Positions 44,079 to 52,839 are shown, counted from the first letter of the stretch. The stretch is 64,000 bases of DNA from Clostridiales bacterium (GCA_015056085.1 SVHA01000001.1:483827-547826); one strand, 5' to 3'. Made by a program: numbers and translations. The notes: generated by a model from the sequence alone, not told the origin.

Positions 44079-44948
44079 TCAAAACGGGGCCTTCACCCGG
44101 AAGGTCCTGCCATCCAGCTGCGGCAAGGCGCCGCCGGTATCCAGCGTCAGGGAAGCAGCGCACAGGCACAGCTTACCCTGCATTTTTTTCGCACGGTTCA
44201 GCGCCCTGTCGCCGTACACATCGTCTCCCAGCAGAGGATGTCCCAGCGCAGCCATGTGCGCCCTGATTTGATGCGTCCGCCCGGTAATGAGATGCACCTC
44301 CAGGCGGCTGATGGGCCCCGATTCCAGCGTTTCATACGCCGTAATGATGGGTTTGCTGCCCGGCACGGGCTCGTCATGAATGCTCACCCGGGCGGCCTTG
44401 GCATCCTTTTTCAGGAATGCCCGGCAGGTGGCGCTTGGCGGCTTCATCATGCCACGGACAAGGCAGATGTACCGCTTGTCCATGGTACGCTCCCGGAAGG
44501 CCTGCAAAAGCACTTCTGCCGCCTTTTCCGTTTTTGCCAGCAGGCACAGCCCGCAGGTCTGATTGTCCAGCCGGTGGCAGGGAATGGGCTGGGGAGCCTC
44601 CGGCGACTGCGCCAGCAGATGGCGATGAGCCAGTTCCACCAGGGAGGCTCCGCCCTTTTCGTCCGGCTCCACGCTGATGCCGGCCCGCTTGTTCACCAGC
44701 AGCACGTCACTGTCTTCATAGACCACATCCACCGCCGATGCTCTCTGCTCCATGCAGAACACCGCCACGGTCTGCCCTGCCGTCACCCGCTGATCCGGGC
44801 GAATGCGCACGCCATCCAGTTTCACATCCCGGCGGGAGAAACTTTCCCGGACGATATGGGGCGGCAATTCCGGCAAAAAGCGGCGGATGCAGGCATCCAC
44901 ACGCTGTCCTTCCGCCGCTTTGTCAATGATAAACTCGTACTTTGCCAT
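44079..44948 (-). CDS. RluA-family pseudouridine synthase with S4 domain
   Basis: 289 aa. S4 RNA-binding domain at about 1-65 (GQRVDACIRRFLPELPPHIVR), catalytic domain about 75-285 with CHRLDNQTCGLCLLAKT (nucleophile Asp about residue 128) and TGRTHQIRAHMAALGHPLLGDD. The position RLD-N-x-T instead of RLD-x-x-T-S is seen in RluA/RluD relatives. RNA target unknown. The stop lies at the very edge of the palindromic array. Weak Shine-Dalgarno; 2 bases after the unknown gene upstream, so probably coupled to it. Confidence 0.93.
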   Translation of the reverse strand: MAKYEFIIDKAAEGQRVDACIRRFLPELPPHIVRESFSRRDVKLDGVRIRPDQRVTAGQTVAVFCMEQRASAVDVVYEDSDVLLVNKRAGISVEPDEKGGASLVELAHRHLLAQSPEAPQPIPCHRLDNQTCGLCLLAKTEKAAEVLLQAFRERTMDKRYICLVRGMMKPPSATCRAFLKKDAKAARVSIHDEPVPGSKPIITAYETLESGPISRLEVHLITGRTHQIRAHMAALGHPLLGDDVYGDRALNRAKKMQGKLCLCAASLTLDTGGALPQLDGRTFRVKAPF

Positions 44949-44950
44949 GA

Positions 44951-46006
44951 TTATTGCACCTGAAAAGTTCTCAGCGTGCCCCAGCGGGGCGTGTGCTGAT
45001 GCATCTGCCGGACGCTTTCCAGCATATCCGCCGTGGGCATCACCGTCAGAAGGGACGCCAGCACCTCATTGGTTTCCTGCAGGGACACGCCCTGCTTCAC
45101 CAGCATCCGGAGGTCCTCCACGGCCTCCTCTTCCGTCAGTTCCGGGCGGACAAAGCCCAGCAGCTGCCCGAACAGCCGGTCATACAGGGGGCGTTCTTCC
45201 GGCAGAAGGCCGTCCATGGCGCCCATCAGCGCCGATTCGTCCATCTGCATTTCCATCTCCTGTCCCTTGGAGGACACGGGTGCATCCATGTACAGCATCC
45301 GCTCCGGCTCTGCCAGACCGGGATGCAGCAGGAGCATCACGCCGTCGGGGGCATAGGTGTAATCAAAGGTGTTGCGCAGATACCGCATCGCCAGCGTGTC
45401 AGAGGCGCCATACACGCCCTTGAGCACGTCCCGCTTGAGGAGCATCAGCGGCTCCTGATAGTGCAAAAGGCCGGCGATATACAGCAGGCCCCGGATGGCC
45501 GTTTCGTAGCGCATCAGGCGATCCCGGATTTCCAGGTGCGCCGTGCCGGAGAGAATGCCGATCAGCGGAAGCAGCAGTTGCCGGGGCAGATGAACCCGGA
45601 CGACGCCCTCCCGGAAGGTGACGTGGCACCACAGCCGCCGCACCAGCGATTCTGCTGCGGCGTACTCCTCCCAGTCCATCAGTTCCGCCGTGCCGTCCAT
45701 GGCCAGCAGTCGCTCCACCAGCATCATTTCTTCCACAGAGAGCAGCGCCGCTTCCACCGGAAGCGTCAGAAGTACCTGGGATTGCAGAGCGGCCGCCGTG
45801 TGCAGCACCTGCTGATGGGGCTGCTCCTGTGCCTCAAAGGAACACTGCCAGAGTTGTTCCACGTTCAAATCATTGCAACCGGAAAAGAGCCCGAAGTCAG
45901 GCAACTGGTGCAGGCGCATTTCGCACGCCTCCAGTTGCCTGGCCTTGAGCACGCTCATGGTTTTATCAGCCCAGTGAAGGGGCTGCACATTGCCTTCGCG
46001 CAGCAT
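44951..46006 (-). CDS. Protein of unknown function, 351 aa
   Basis: I do not recognise this family. Start ATG with AGGAGG at a good distance. No signal peptide or clear membrane helix; predicted mostly helical and rich in Leu, Met, Gln and Glu. Two regions of interest: LLPLIGILSGTAHLEIRDRLMRYETAIRGLLYIAGLL (about 150-186; hydrophobic helices, possibly a helical repeat) and the acidic C-terminal third (PELTEEEAVEDLRMLVKQGVSL). Few Cys or His, no catalytic motif seen. It is 36 bases after ilvE and 2 bases before the pseudouridine synthase, so is likely part of an ilvE-led transcript. Confidence 0.75.
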   Translation of the reverse strand: MLREGNVQPLHWADKTMSVLKARQLEACEMRLHQLPDFGLFSGCNDLNVEQLWQCSFEAQEQPHQQVLHTAAALQSQVLLTLPVEAALLSVEEMMLVERLLAMDGTAELMDWEEYAAAESLVRRLWCHVTFREGVVRVHLPRQLLLPLIGILSGTAHLEIRDRLMRYETAIRGLLYIAGLLHYQEPLMLLKRDVLKGVYGASDTLAMRYLRNTFDYTYAPDGVMLLLHPGLAEPERMLYMDAPVSSKGQEMEMQMDESALMGAMDGLLPEERPLYDRLFGQLLGFVRPELTEEEAVEDLRMLVKQGVSLQETNEVLASLLTVMPTADMLESVRQMHQHTPRWGTLRTFQVQ

Positions 46007-46041
46007 GATGCCTCCTATCCCCTCCGGCCGCGCCGATGGGG

Positions 46042-47109
46042 TTAATCAAGTTTGGTGATCCAGCCGTTTTCGTCTTCCAGTCGGCCGCACTGGATGCCGG
46101 TAAGGGTGGCATAGAGTTTGCCGGCCACAGGGCCGATGCCGCCATCGCCGATGGTGATGGTCTCATCCTTCCAGCACAGGGTACCCACGGGGGAAATCAC
46201 CGCAGCGGTGCCGGTGCCAAAGGCCTCGGTCAGCTTGCCGGACTTGGCGTCAGCAAAGATGTCCTCGATGGCCAGGCGGGTTTCTTCCACCTCATAGCCC
46301 AACTGGCGGGCCACCTTGATGATGCTGTCCCGGGTGATGCCGGGCAGGATGGAGCCGTTGAGGGCGGGGGTGACGATCTTGTTGCCGTAAGCGAACATCA
46401 TGTTCATGGAGCCGACTTCTTCCACATAGCGCTGCTCCACGCCGTCCAGCCACAGCACCTGAGAGAAGCCCTTCTTGGCTGCCATTTCGCCCGCCAGGAT
46501 GGATGCGGCATAGTTGCCGGCGCACTTGGTGAAGCCCACGCCGCCGCGCACCGCACGCACGTATTCATCCTCCACATAGATGCTCACCGGCTTCAGGCCT
46601 TCCTTGTAGTAGGAGCCCACGGGGCAGAGGATGATGTAGAACAGATAATGATGGGCCGCATGGACGCCCAGCTGGGCATCCAGGGCGATCATGGTGGGGC
46701 GGATGTACAGGCTGGTACCGTCCTGATGGGGCACCCAGTCCTTTTCGATGGCGATGAGCTTTTTCAGGCCCTCCAGCGCCGTCTGTTCATCCAGCGCAGG
46801 CATACCCAGGCGCTGGGCAGAGCGGGTCATGCGGGCGAAGTTGGCTTCGGGCCGGAAAAGCTGCAGGCCGCCATCCGCCCGGCGATAGCACTTGGTGCCT
46901 TCAAAGATCGCCTGACCATAGTGCAGCACCATGGCTGCAGGGTCCAGATGGAAATCGCCATAGGGCACGATACGGGGGTCGATCCAGCCCTGACCGTCCA
47001 CATAGTCCATCAGGAACATATGGTCCGTGAAGAAATTGCCAAAGCCCAGTTTGCTTTCGTCCTGGGGCTTGGTTTTGAGTTGGTTGGCAAGCGTCACTTT
47101 GATATCCAT
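46042..47109 (-). CDS. ilvE: Branched-chain amino acid aminotransferase
   Basis: PLP fold-type IV aminotransferase interconverting Val/Leu/Ile and their 2-oxo acids. ATG at 47109 behind GGGAGG gives 355 aa, the size of the long (BCAT type II) group. PLP Lys is in GGVGFTKCAGNYAAS; other marks are YGQAIFEGTKCYR, DGTSLYIRPTMIA, EEVGSMNMMFAYG and EAFGTGTAAVISPVG. A good sigma-A promoter is 63 bases upstream; no T-box or other leader is visible in the short upstream region. Confidence 0.96.
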   Translation of the reverse strand: MDIKVTLANQLKTKPQDESKLGFGNFFTDHMFLMDYVDGQGWIDPRIVPYGDFHLDPAAMVLHYGQAIFEGTKCYRRADGGLQLFRPEANFARMTRSAQRLGMPALDEQTALEGLKKLIAIEKDWVPHQDGTSLYIRPTMIALDAQLGVHAAHHYLFYIILCPVGSYYKEGLKPVSIYVEDEYVRAVRGGVGFTKCAGNYAASILAGEMAAKKGFSQVLWLDGVEQRYVEEVGSMNMMFAYGNKIVTPALNGSILPGITRDSIIKVARQLGYEVEETRLAIEDIFADAKSGKLTEAFGTGTAAVISPVGTLCWKDETITIGDGGIGPVAGKLYATLTGIQCGRLEDENGWITKLD

Positions 47110-47171
47110 GAAAATACCTCCCATCCGGCAGCGCCTTCTTGGGCGTGTCAGGAATCCTTGTGTATTCTTCT

Positions 47172-47199
47172 ATTATACTTTCCCTTTTCGCTCTGTCAA
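47172..47199 (-). promoter_or_regulatory. Sigma-A promoter for ilvE
   Basis: Minus strand: TTGACA (47199-47194), 16-base spacer, TATAAT (47177-47172). Confidence 0.85.
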
Positions 47200-47300
47200 G
47201 GGCACAACCATGCCCAAACGCCGGGAATGTGTTGTATTTGCGTTGTTTTTTGTCTGTTCAGGGCAGATTTTACAACCTGCGCCCGTCAAAGGGCTTCGCC

Positions 47301-47501
47301 ATCGAAAAAGTGCTAATGCACTTTTTTCGAGTTTTGCACTCCGTCACTGTCAGGGCTGCAAGCAGCCCTGACGGCTGTGACTCCATGTAAGGAAGCGGTT
47401 CTGACGAAATCGCACAAAAACCACCGCACAGGGGCTTCGCCCCACTTAATCGCCCCGAAGGAGCTCGCTGGTTTTCGATTTTAAGTCGTTTGGCGGCGAA
47501 T
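47301..47501 (-). repeat. Hairpin-rich interspersed repeat A, copy 2 (inverted)
   Basis: Read on the minus strand it begins CGCCGCCAAACGACTTAAAATC and runs through GGGGC-GAA-GCCCC, a conserved GCTTCCTTACA block, GTCAGGGCTG-CTT-GCAGCCCTGAC (stems as in copy 1), CAGTGACGGAG and a terminal A-rich stem, the same order as at 41090-41291. Noncoding, between hydrogenase and ilvE genes. (The opening block is quoted here only by its first part.). Confidence 0.88.
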
Positions 47502-47530
47502 TGCTGCACTGAATGCTCCGCTGTTTCCAC

Positions 47531-47563
47531 CAAAAAGACCGGGTGCACCTGCACCCGGTCTTT
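47531..47563 (-). terminator. Terminator of the hydrogenase operon
   Basis: Near-perfect palindrome AAAGACCGGGTGCA...TGCACCCGGTCTTT followed on the minus strand by U run; 18 bases after the hndD-type stop. Confidence 0.92.
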
Positions 47564-47580
47564 GGAAAAACTGAAAATAC

Positions 47581-49329
47581 TTACTTGCTGTACTTGGGAC
47601 GAGCCACATAAGTGGTGTGGAGCAACTCGTGAGCCTTGTGGCTGTTGGGCTTGCCCAGGAACTCGTCGTACAGGGCCTTGACTTCAGCGTTCTCATGGCT
47701 CTTGCGCTTGGCCTTGCCGGCATCCTCACCATAGAGGGCCTTGGCACGGACCACACGGGGATCCACGGTCATACGCACGGAGGCAGGCACGATGGGCTGG
47801 CCGCCGCCGGTCACGCAGCCGCCGGGGCAGCCCATGATCTCGATGAAGTGATAGGTCTTTTCACCCGCGCGGATGGCGTCCAGCAGCTTGGCCGCATTGG
47901 CGGTGCCGTTGGCCACAGCCACGTTCAGGGTGATGTCGCCCACCTTCACAGAGGCTTCCTTCACGCCTTCCACGCCGCGGACGGCTTCAAAGTCCACATT
48001 TTCCAGGGTCTCGCCGGTCACCACTTCATAAGCGGTACGCAGGGCAGCTTCCATCACGCCACCGGTGGCGCCGAAGATGACGGCAGCGCCGGTGCTCTCG
48101 CCCATCAGGGAATCGAAGTCTTCATCCTTGAGGTTGGCGAAGTCGATACCGGCTTCCTTGATCATGCGGGCCAGTTCACGGGTGGTGATGACTTCGTCCA
48201 CGTCCGGCACGCCATTGGCAGCCAGTTCAGGACGAGCCGCCTCGTACTTCTTGGCGGTGCAGGGCATCACGGAAACAACAGCGATATCCTTGGGATCGAT
48301 GCCAGCCTTCTGAGCGTAGTAGCTCTTGATGATGGCGCCTTCCATCTCATGGGGAGACTTGCAGGTGGACAGGTTGGGGATGAAGTCGCTGTAGTAATGC
48401 TCGCAGAACTTGATCCAGCCGGGAGAGCAGGAGGTGATCATGGGCAGGACGCCGCCGTTGTTCAGGCGGTCCAGCAGTTCGGTGGCTTCTTCCATGATGG
48501 TCAGGTCAGCAGCGAAGTCGGTGTCGAACACCTTATCAAAGCCCAGACGGCGCAGAGCGGCAGCCATCTTGCCGGTGACGGCGGTGCCCATGGGCATGCC
48601 GAATTCCTCGCCCAGGGCGGCACGCACAGCGGGAGCGGGCTGCACCACCACGTGCTTGTTGGGGTTGGCGAGCAGGTCCCACACCTTCTGGGTGGAGTCC
48701 TTCTCATACAGGGCGCCCACAGGGCAGGCAGCGATGCACTGGCCGCAGTTGATGCAGGCCATGTCGGAGAGCTTCATGCCCCAGGGAGACTCGATGGCGG
48801 TGTTAAAGCCACGGTTCACCGGGCCGATGACGCCCACAGCCTGGCTGACATTGCAGGCGGCCACGCAGCGGCGGCACAGGACGCACTTGTTGTTGTCACG
48901 CACGATGGAGGGGGACAGATCGTCCACATCGTACTTGGTCATGGCGCCGGCAAAGCGGGTTTCGTCGCCCACGCCCAGTTCCTGGCACAGGGTCTGCAGT
49001 TCGCAGTTCTTGGAGCGCACGCAGGTCAGGCACTTCTTTTCATGGTTGGACAGAAGCAGTTCCAGGTTGACCTTGCGGGCTTCACGCACGGCGGGGGTAT
49101 TGGTGCGCACGTTCATGTTGGGGGCAACAGGAAGCACGCAGGCGGCCTGCAGGGCACGGGCGCCGGTATCCACCACGCACAGGCGGCAGGCGCCGATCTG
49201 GTTGATATCCTTGAGGTAGCACAGCGTAGGAATGTTGATGCCTGCCTGCTTGGCAGCTTCCAGCACGGTAGTGCCGGCAGGGACGTCAACGCCCACACCG
49301 TCAATCGTCAGATGAATGAGCTGTTCCAT
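47581..49329 (-). CDS. hndD: [FeFe]-hydrogenase catalytic subunit of a trimeric/tetrameric NAD(P)-linked enzyme (HydA/HndD)
   Basis: 582 aa, catalytic subunit that makes or splits H2. N-terminal [2Fe-2S] ligands Cys37, 48, 51, 64; His96/Cys100/103/109 cluster (HEKKCLTCVRSKNCE); two 4Fe-4S clusters (Cys149/152/155/159 and 192/195/198/202). H-cluster motifs: L1 TSCSPGW (299-305), L2 VMPCTAKKYE (Cys357), L3 EIMGCPGGCVTGGGQP (Cys501, 505). L1 has Ser in place of the second adjacent Cys of TSCCPGW. The C-terminal part carries the small-subunit region (HELLHTTY). Last gene of the operon; with hndC and hndA it forms the electron-bifurcating type in which H2 production uses NADH and reduced ferredoxin together. 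Confidence 0.97.
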   Translation of the reverse strand: MEQLIHLTIDGVGVDVPAGTTVLEAAKQAGINIPTLCYLKDINQIGACRLCVVDTGARALQAACVLPVAPNMNVRTNTPAVREARKVNLELLLSNHEKKCLTCVRSKNCELQTLCQELGVGDETRFAGAMTKYDVDDLSPSIVRDNNKCVLCRRCVAACNVSQAVGVIGPVNRGFNTAIESPWGMKLSDMACINCGQCIAACPVGALYEKDSTQKVWDLLANPNKHVVVQPAPAVRAALGEEFGMPMGTAVTGKMAAALRRLGFDKVFDTDFAADLTIMEEATELLDRLNNGGVLPMITSCSPGWIKFCEHYYSDFIPNLSTCKSPHEMEGAIIKSYYAQKAGIDPKDIAVVSVMPCTAKKYEAARPELAANGVPDVDEVITTRELARMIKEAGIDFANLKDEDFDSLMGESTGAAVIFGATGGVMEAALRTAYEVVTGETLENVDFEAVRGVEGVKEASVKVGDITLNVAVANGTANAAKLLDAIRAGEKTYHFIEIMGCPGGCVTGGGQPIVPASVRMTVDPRVVRAKALYGEDAGKAKRKSHENAEVKALYDEFLGKPNSHKAHELLHTTYVARPKYSK

Positions 49330-49348
49330 TGATGATTCCCTCCTTCAC

Positions 49349-51145
49349 TTACTGCTTGGAAATGGCGCCAAAGCGGCACTTTTCGATACAGGCGCCGCAC
49401 TTGAGGCACTTGGTGGTATCAATGACGTGCTGCTGACGCACAGCGCCGGAGATGGCTTCGGCGGGGCAGACCTTGGCGCACAGGGTGCAGCCGCGGCACT
49501 TGTCGGAGATGACATAGTTCAGCAGGGCCTGGCAATGATGGGCGGGGCAGCGCTTTTCCTTGATGTGAGCCTCGTACTCGTCACGGAAGTACTTCAGCGT
49601 AGACAGCACGGGGTTGGGAGCGGTCTGGCCCAGGCCGCACAGGGCGGTCGCCTTGATGTTGTTGGCCAGGGTTTCCAGCTTCTCGATGTCGCCTTCTTCG
49701 CCCTTGCCTTCCACAATGCGCTCCAGGATCTCCAGCATACGGCGGGTGCCGACACGGCAGGGGGTGCACTTGCCGCAGCTCTCGTCCACGGTGAAGTCCA
49801 GGAAGAAGCGGGCGATGTCCACCATGCAGTTGTCTTCGTCCATGACGATCATGCCGCCGGAGCCCATCATGGAGCCGATCTCGATCAGGGTGTCATACTC
49901 GATGGAGATGTCCAGCTTGTCAGCGGGGATGCAGCCACCGGAAGGACCGCCGGTCTGCACGGCCTTGAGTTTCTTGCCGTTGGGGATACCGCCGCCGATG
50001 TCATAAATGACGGTGCGCAGGGGGGTGCCCATGGGCACTTCCACCAGGCCGGTGTTGTTGATCTTGCCGCCCAGAGCGAACACCTTGGTTCCGGGGGACT
50101 TTTCAGCGCCCATGGACTTAAACCAGGAAGCGCCGTTGAGGATGATCTGAGGAATGTTGGCGTAGGTCTCCACGTTGTTGAGCACGGTGGGCTTGCCGAA
50201 CAGACCCTTCACAGCGGGGAACGGAGGACGGGGACGGGGCTCGCCGCGCTTGCCTTCGATGGAGTTCATCAGGGCCGTTTCTTCGCCGCAGACGAAGGCG
50301 CCGGCGCCCAGACGGATGTGCATATCGAAGGAGAAGTCGGTGCCGAAGATGTTCTTGCCCAGCAGGCCGTATTCCTTGGCCTGGTCGATGGCCACCTGCA
50401 GGCGGCGCACGGCGATGGGATACTCAGCACGGACGTAGACATAGCCTTCGCTGGCGCCGATGGCATAGCCACCGATGGCCATGGCCTCGATGATGGCGTG
50501 GGGATCGCCCTCCAGCAGGGAGCGGTCCATGAAGGCGCCGGGGTCGCCCTCGTCAGCGTTGCAGGCGATGTACTTCTGGTCAGCGGGGCTGTTGTAGCCG
50601 AACTTCCACTTCATGCCGGTGGGGAAGCCGCCGCCGCCACGACCACGCAGACCGGAGTCGATGATCTCCTGGATGACCTGCTCACGGGTCATTTCGGTCA
50701 GCGCCTTGGCCAGGGCCTTGTAGCCGTCAAAGGCGATGTATTCGTCGATGTTTTCGGGATCGATGACGCCGCAGTTACGCAGGGCGACACGCTTCTGCAG
50801 CTTGTAGAAGCCGATCTCGTCCAGGGACTTCTGGATGCTGGACTCCTTGGTGGCATGATCCACATACACCAGGTGCTGCACCTTGCGGCCCTTGAGCAGA
50901 TGCTCAGAGACGATTTCGTCCACGTCTTCCACCTTCACACGGGAGTAGAAGGTGCCTTCGGGGTAGACGATGACGACGGGGCCGGCCTCGCACAGGCCGA
51001 AGCAGCCGGTGCGGATGACCTTGACTTCCTTTTCCAGTCCCTTTTCCTGCAGCTGCTGCTCAAAGCGCTCGATGAGCTGAGCAGAGCCAGAGGAGGTGCA
51101 GCCGGTACCGCCGCAGACCAGGACATGTGCGCGATAAAGATCCAT
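49349..51145 (-). CDS. hndC: NADH-binding flavin subunit of the [FeFe]-hydrogenase (HydB/HndC, NuoF-like)
   Basis: 598 aa. N-terminal thioredoxin-like [2Fe-2S] domain with Cys11, 16, 48, 52. NuoF-type core binds FMN and NAD(H): SGLRGRGGGGFPTGMKWKF, NADEGDPGAFMDR, GAGAFVCGEETALMNSIEG, and the 4Fe-4S motif ESCGKCTPCRVGTRRML. The C-terminus adds two ferredoxin-type 4Fe-4S clusters (CRGCTLCAKVCP and CLKCGACIEKC). This is the subunit where bifurcation of electrons is thought to occur in HydABC enzymes. GGAGGAATCCCT precedes the ATG; 19 bases separate it from hndD. Confidence 0.97.
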   Translation of the reverse strand: MDLYRAHVLVCGGTGCTSSGSAQLIERFEQQLQEKGLEKEVKVIRTGCFGLCEAGPVVIVYPEGTFYSRVKVEDVDEIVSEHLLKGRKVQHLVYVDHATKESSIQKSLDEIGFYKLQKRVALRNCGVIDPENIDEYIAFDGYKALAKALTEMTREQVIQEIIDSGLRGRGGGGFPTGMKWKFGYNSPADQKYIACNADEGDPGAFMDRSLLEGDPHAIIEAMAIGGYAIGASEGYVYVRAEYPIAVRRLQVAIDQAKEYGLLGKNIFGTDFSFDMHIRLGAGAFVCGEETALMNSIEGKRGEPRPRPPFPAVKGLFGKPTVLNNVETYANIPQIILNGASWFKSMGAEKSPGTKVFALGGKINNTGLVEVPMGTPLRTVIYDIGGGIPNGKKLKAVQTGGPSGGCIPADKLDISIEYDTLIEIGSMMGSGGMIVMDEDNCMVDIARFFLDFTVDESCGKCTPCRVGTRRMLEILERIVEGKGEEGDIEKLETLANNIKATALCGLGQTAPNPVLSTLKYFRDEYEAHIKEKRCPAHHCQALLNYVISDKCRGCTLCAKVCPAEAISGAVRQQHVIDTTKCLKCGACIEKCRFGAISKQ

Positions 51146-51221
51146 AGGGATTCCTCCTGCTTTCGTTGATCATGGATGGAGCAGCGCCCCATCCGGGAAA
51201 TTCACATGAGGGGATGGGATG

Positions 51222-51593
51222 TTAGTCCTGAGCGGCGCCGATGGTGTACTCTTCCACCACTTTGCCGTTGACGATGTGCTCGGCAACGATGCGGGCCACC
51301 ATGTCAGGCTTGAGCTTGATGTAGGTCACCTTTTCCTGACCAGGCAGGATGACGTCCACCATGGGCTCATAGCGGCACATACCCACGCAGCCGGTCTGAG
51401 AGACGGTCACGCCTTCCAGCTTGCGCTTGTTGACTTCTTCAATGAAAGCGAGCATCACGGGACGGGCGCCGGCAGCGATGCCGCAGGTCGCCATGCCCAC
51501 CACGATGCGGGCGGTGTTGTTGCCTTCCTTGCGCAGGGAAATGTTTTCCAGCGTCTTGGCGCGGATAGCTTCCAGTTCAGCCAGGGATTTCAT
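51222..51593 (-). CDS. hndB: Thioredoxin-like [2Fe-2S] ferredoxin subunit (HndB-like)
   Basis: 123 aa. Thioredoxin-like [2Fe-2S] domain with Cys in VGMATCGIAAGA and TGCVGMCRYEP (C37, and the C-x3-C pair near 69/73), ending with a helix VARIVAEHIVNGK. It corresponds to HndB of Desulfovibrio NADP-reducing hydrogenase and to the small gene found between nuoE and nuoF homologs in clostridial hyd operons. Its ATG overlaps the stop of the ATPase gene upstream. Confidence 0.92.
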   Translation of the reverse strand: MKSLAELEAIRAKTLENISLRKEGNNTARIVVGMATCGIAAGARPVMLAFIEEVNKRKLEGVTVSQTGCVGMCRYEPMVDVILPGQEKVTYIKLKPDMVARIVAEHIVNGKVVEEYTIGAAQD

Positions 51594-52144
51594 ATCATTA
51601 CACCTCCGAAGATTGGGTTGATTTCTTCCTGCAGGGCCTCCTGCATCCAGGCGACCACCGCCGGTTCATTCAGGGGAATATCCCCCAGCACCTGCCGGAC
51701 CATCCGTGTATCAAAGGAGCACTCCCCCTTCGGGGTGACGCCTTCAAAGAGGAAATCCGGCTTGTCCGGGCAGCCGATGAACAGTGTCAGCAGCGTCCCA
51801 GCCACGTCTCCCAGGGGGAGACAGTCCAGATGGCGGGTATTGAGGCGGGCCGTGAGCGTTGTGCCCTGCCCCAGGGTGCTTTCGATGTGCATCTCACCGC
51901 CTGTGCGGCGGGCCGTTTCTTCCATCATGGGAATACCCAAGCCCACGCGGCGGGTGGTGCGGGTGGTGGTGAAGGGATCCCGGACCTGCCGGAGCAGTTC
52001 CTCGGACATCCCCGAGCCATCATCCTCCAGGGTGAAGGTCAGCCAGCCGTCCTCAGCCAGCGTCAGGCGGATTGTCACCAGCGTGGCATTGGCCTTGACG
52101 CTGTTCTGGGCAAGGTCCAGCAAATGCAGCGACAGATCCCGCAC
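51590..52144 (-). CDS. HATPase_c (histidine-kinase-type ATP-binding) protein in the hyd operon
   Basis: 184 aa starting at a GTG (52144) behind AAGGA. ATP-binding fold of histidine kinases and anti-sigma kinases: N box LDLAQNSVKANA (Asn14), G1 LEDDGSGMS, F/G2 region TTRTTRRVGLGIPMM and G3-like GQGTTLTARL. There is no dimerisation/phospho-acceptor domain in front, so it is not a conventional histidine kinase. The last 70 residues are unassigned. Such 'STHK'-like ATPases are a known part of clostridial hydC-hydB-hydA operons; the role is not established. Confidence 0.88.
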   Translation of the reverse strand: MRDLSLHLLDLAQNSVKANATLVTIRLTLAEDGWLTFTLEDDGSGMSEELLRQVRDPFTTTRTTRRVGLGIPMMEETARRTGGEMHIESTLGQGTTLTARLNTRHLDCLPLGDVAGTLLTLFIGCPDKPDFLFEGVTPKGECSFDTRMVRQVLGDIPLNEPAVVAWMQEALQEEINPIFGGVMI

Positions 52145-52174
52145 AGTCCTTCACCTCCCGGCGTCACAGATGCA

Positions 52175-52642
52175 TCAGCGATACTTGGCGATGATGCCGG
52201 GGATGTCGTCGGGCACCAGACGGCCGTAGACTTCCTCGTTGATCATCATGACAGGCGCCAGACCGCAAGCGCCCAGGCAGCGGGTGGCGTTCAGGGTGAA
52301 CTTGCCGTCAGCCGTGGTCTTGCCCACGGGAACATCCAGTTCTTCGGCCAGGCGATCCAGAACCTTCTGGCTGCCCTTGACGTAGCAGGCAGTGCCCAGG
52401 CACACACCCACCACATATTCGCCCTTGGGCTCCAGGGAGAACTGAGCGTAGAACGTTGCCACGCCGTAGACCTCCGCCAGCGTCGTGCCCAGACCATCAG
52501 CGATGATCTTCTGCACATCTTCCGGCACGTAGCCGAAGATGTTCTGCGCTTCCTGCAGCACGGGCATCAGCGCACCGGGAGTGCCCTTGTAGCGGGCGAT
52601 GGCCTCGTCCAGGGCCAGGTACTTTTCCCTCATTTCAGCCAT
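52175..52642 (-). CDS. hndA: Hydrogenase subunit HydC/HndA (NuoE-like [2Fe-2S])
   Basis: 155 aa from the ATG at 52642 (AAGGAGG twelve bases upstream; an in-frame TTG nearer the Shine-Dalgarno is unlikely). 24-kDa NuoE fold: helical N-terminus with ALMPVLQEAQNIFGYVPEDV, then GVATFYAQF, and the [2Fe-2S] ligands in VCLGTACYVKGS (Cys) and ATRCLGACGLAPVMMINEEVYGRL (Cys pair). It passes electrons between the NuoF-like and catalytic subunits. First gene of the hyd operon proper. Confidence 0.96.
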   Translation of the reverse strand: MAEMREKYLALDEAIARYKGTPGALMPVLQEAQNIFGYVPEDVQKIIADGLGTTLAEVYGVATFYAQFSLEPKGEYVVGVCLGTACYVKGSQKVLDRLAEELDVPVGKTTADGKFTLNATRCLGACGLAPVMMINEEVYGRLVPDDIPGIIAKYR

Positions 52643-52717
52643 GGTAGATAACAACCTCCTTAGCAGTTGTAGACCTCTGTAAGCAGCGACCCGTTGAGCA
52701 CAGACCGCATTGCTACT

Positions 52718-52726
52718 ATTTTAACA
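52718..52726 (-). promoter_or_regulatory. Possible extended -10 promoter for the hyd operon
   Basis: Minus strand: TGTTAAAAT; the -35 region is T-rich without a clear hexamer. It is 76 bases upstream of hndA and after a terminator, so a promoter is expected here. Confidence 0.45.
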
Positions 52727-52792
52727 TATATTAACGCAAAAGAAAAGGGCTTTGCGATGCAAATTGTAAAAAATTTAACAACAACCGCAGAA

Positions 52793-52819
52793 AAAAAGAG
52801 AAAAATGCGTTTGCGCATT
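52793..52819 (-). terminator. Terminator after the PHP gene
   Basis: Minus strand: AATGCG-CAAA-CGCATT followed by TTTCTCTTTTTTT; splits the upstream gene set from the hydrogenase genes. Confidence 0.75.
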
Positions 52820-52839
52820 CTTCTCTTTGGAAAATCCTG

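Noticed and set aside
43168..44169. Minus-strand frame coding for Gly/Pro-rich repeated peptides
   Set aside because: The peptide repeats come from the palindromic array and the tandem 78-base unit; no Shine-Dalgarno and no domain.
47110..47171. T-box or leader attenuator upstream of ilvE
   Set aside because: Only about 60 bases lie between promoter and start codon, with no antiterminator or T-box sequence.
41301..47501. Composite transposon bounded by repeat A
   Set aside because: No transposase, no target duplications and the repeats are diverged hairpin sequences, not insertion-sequence ends.
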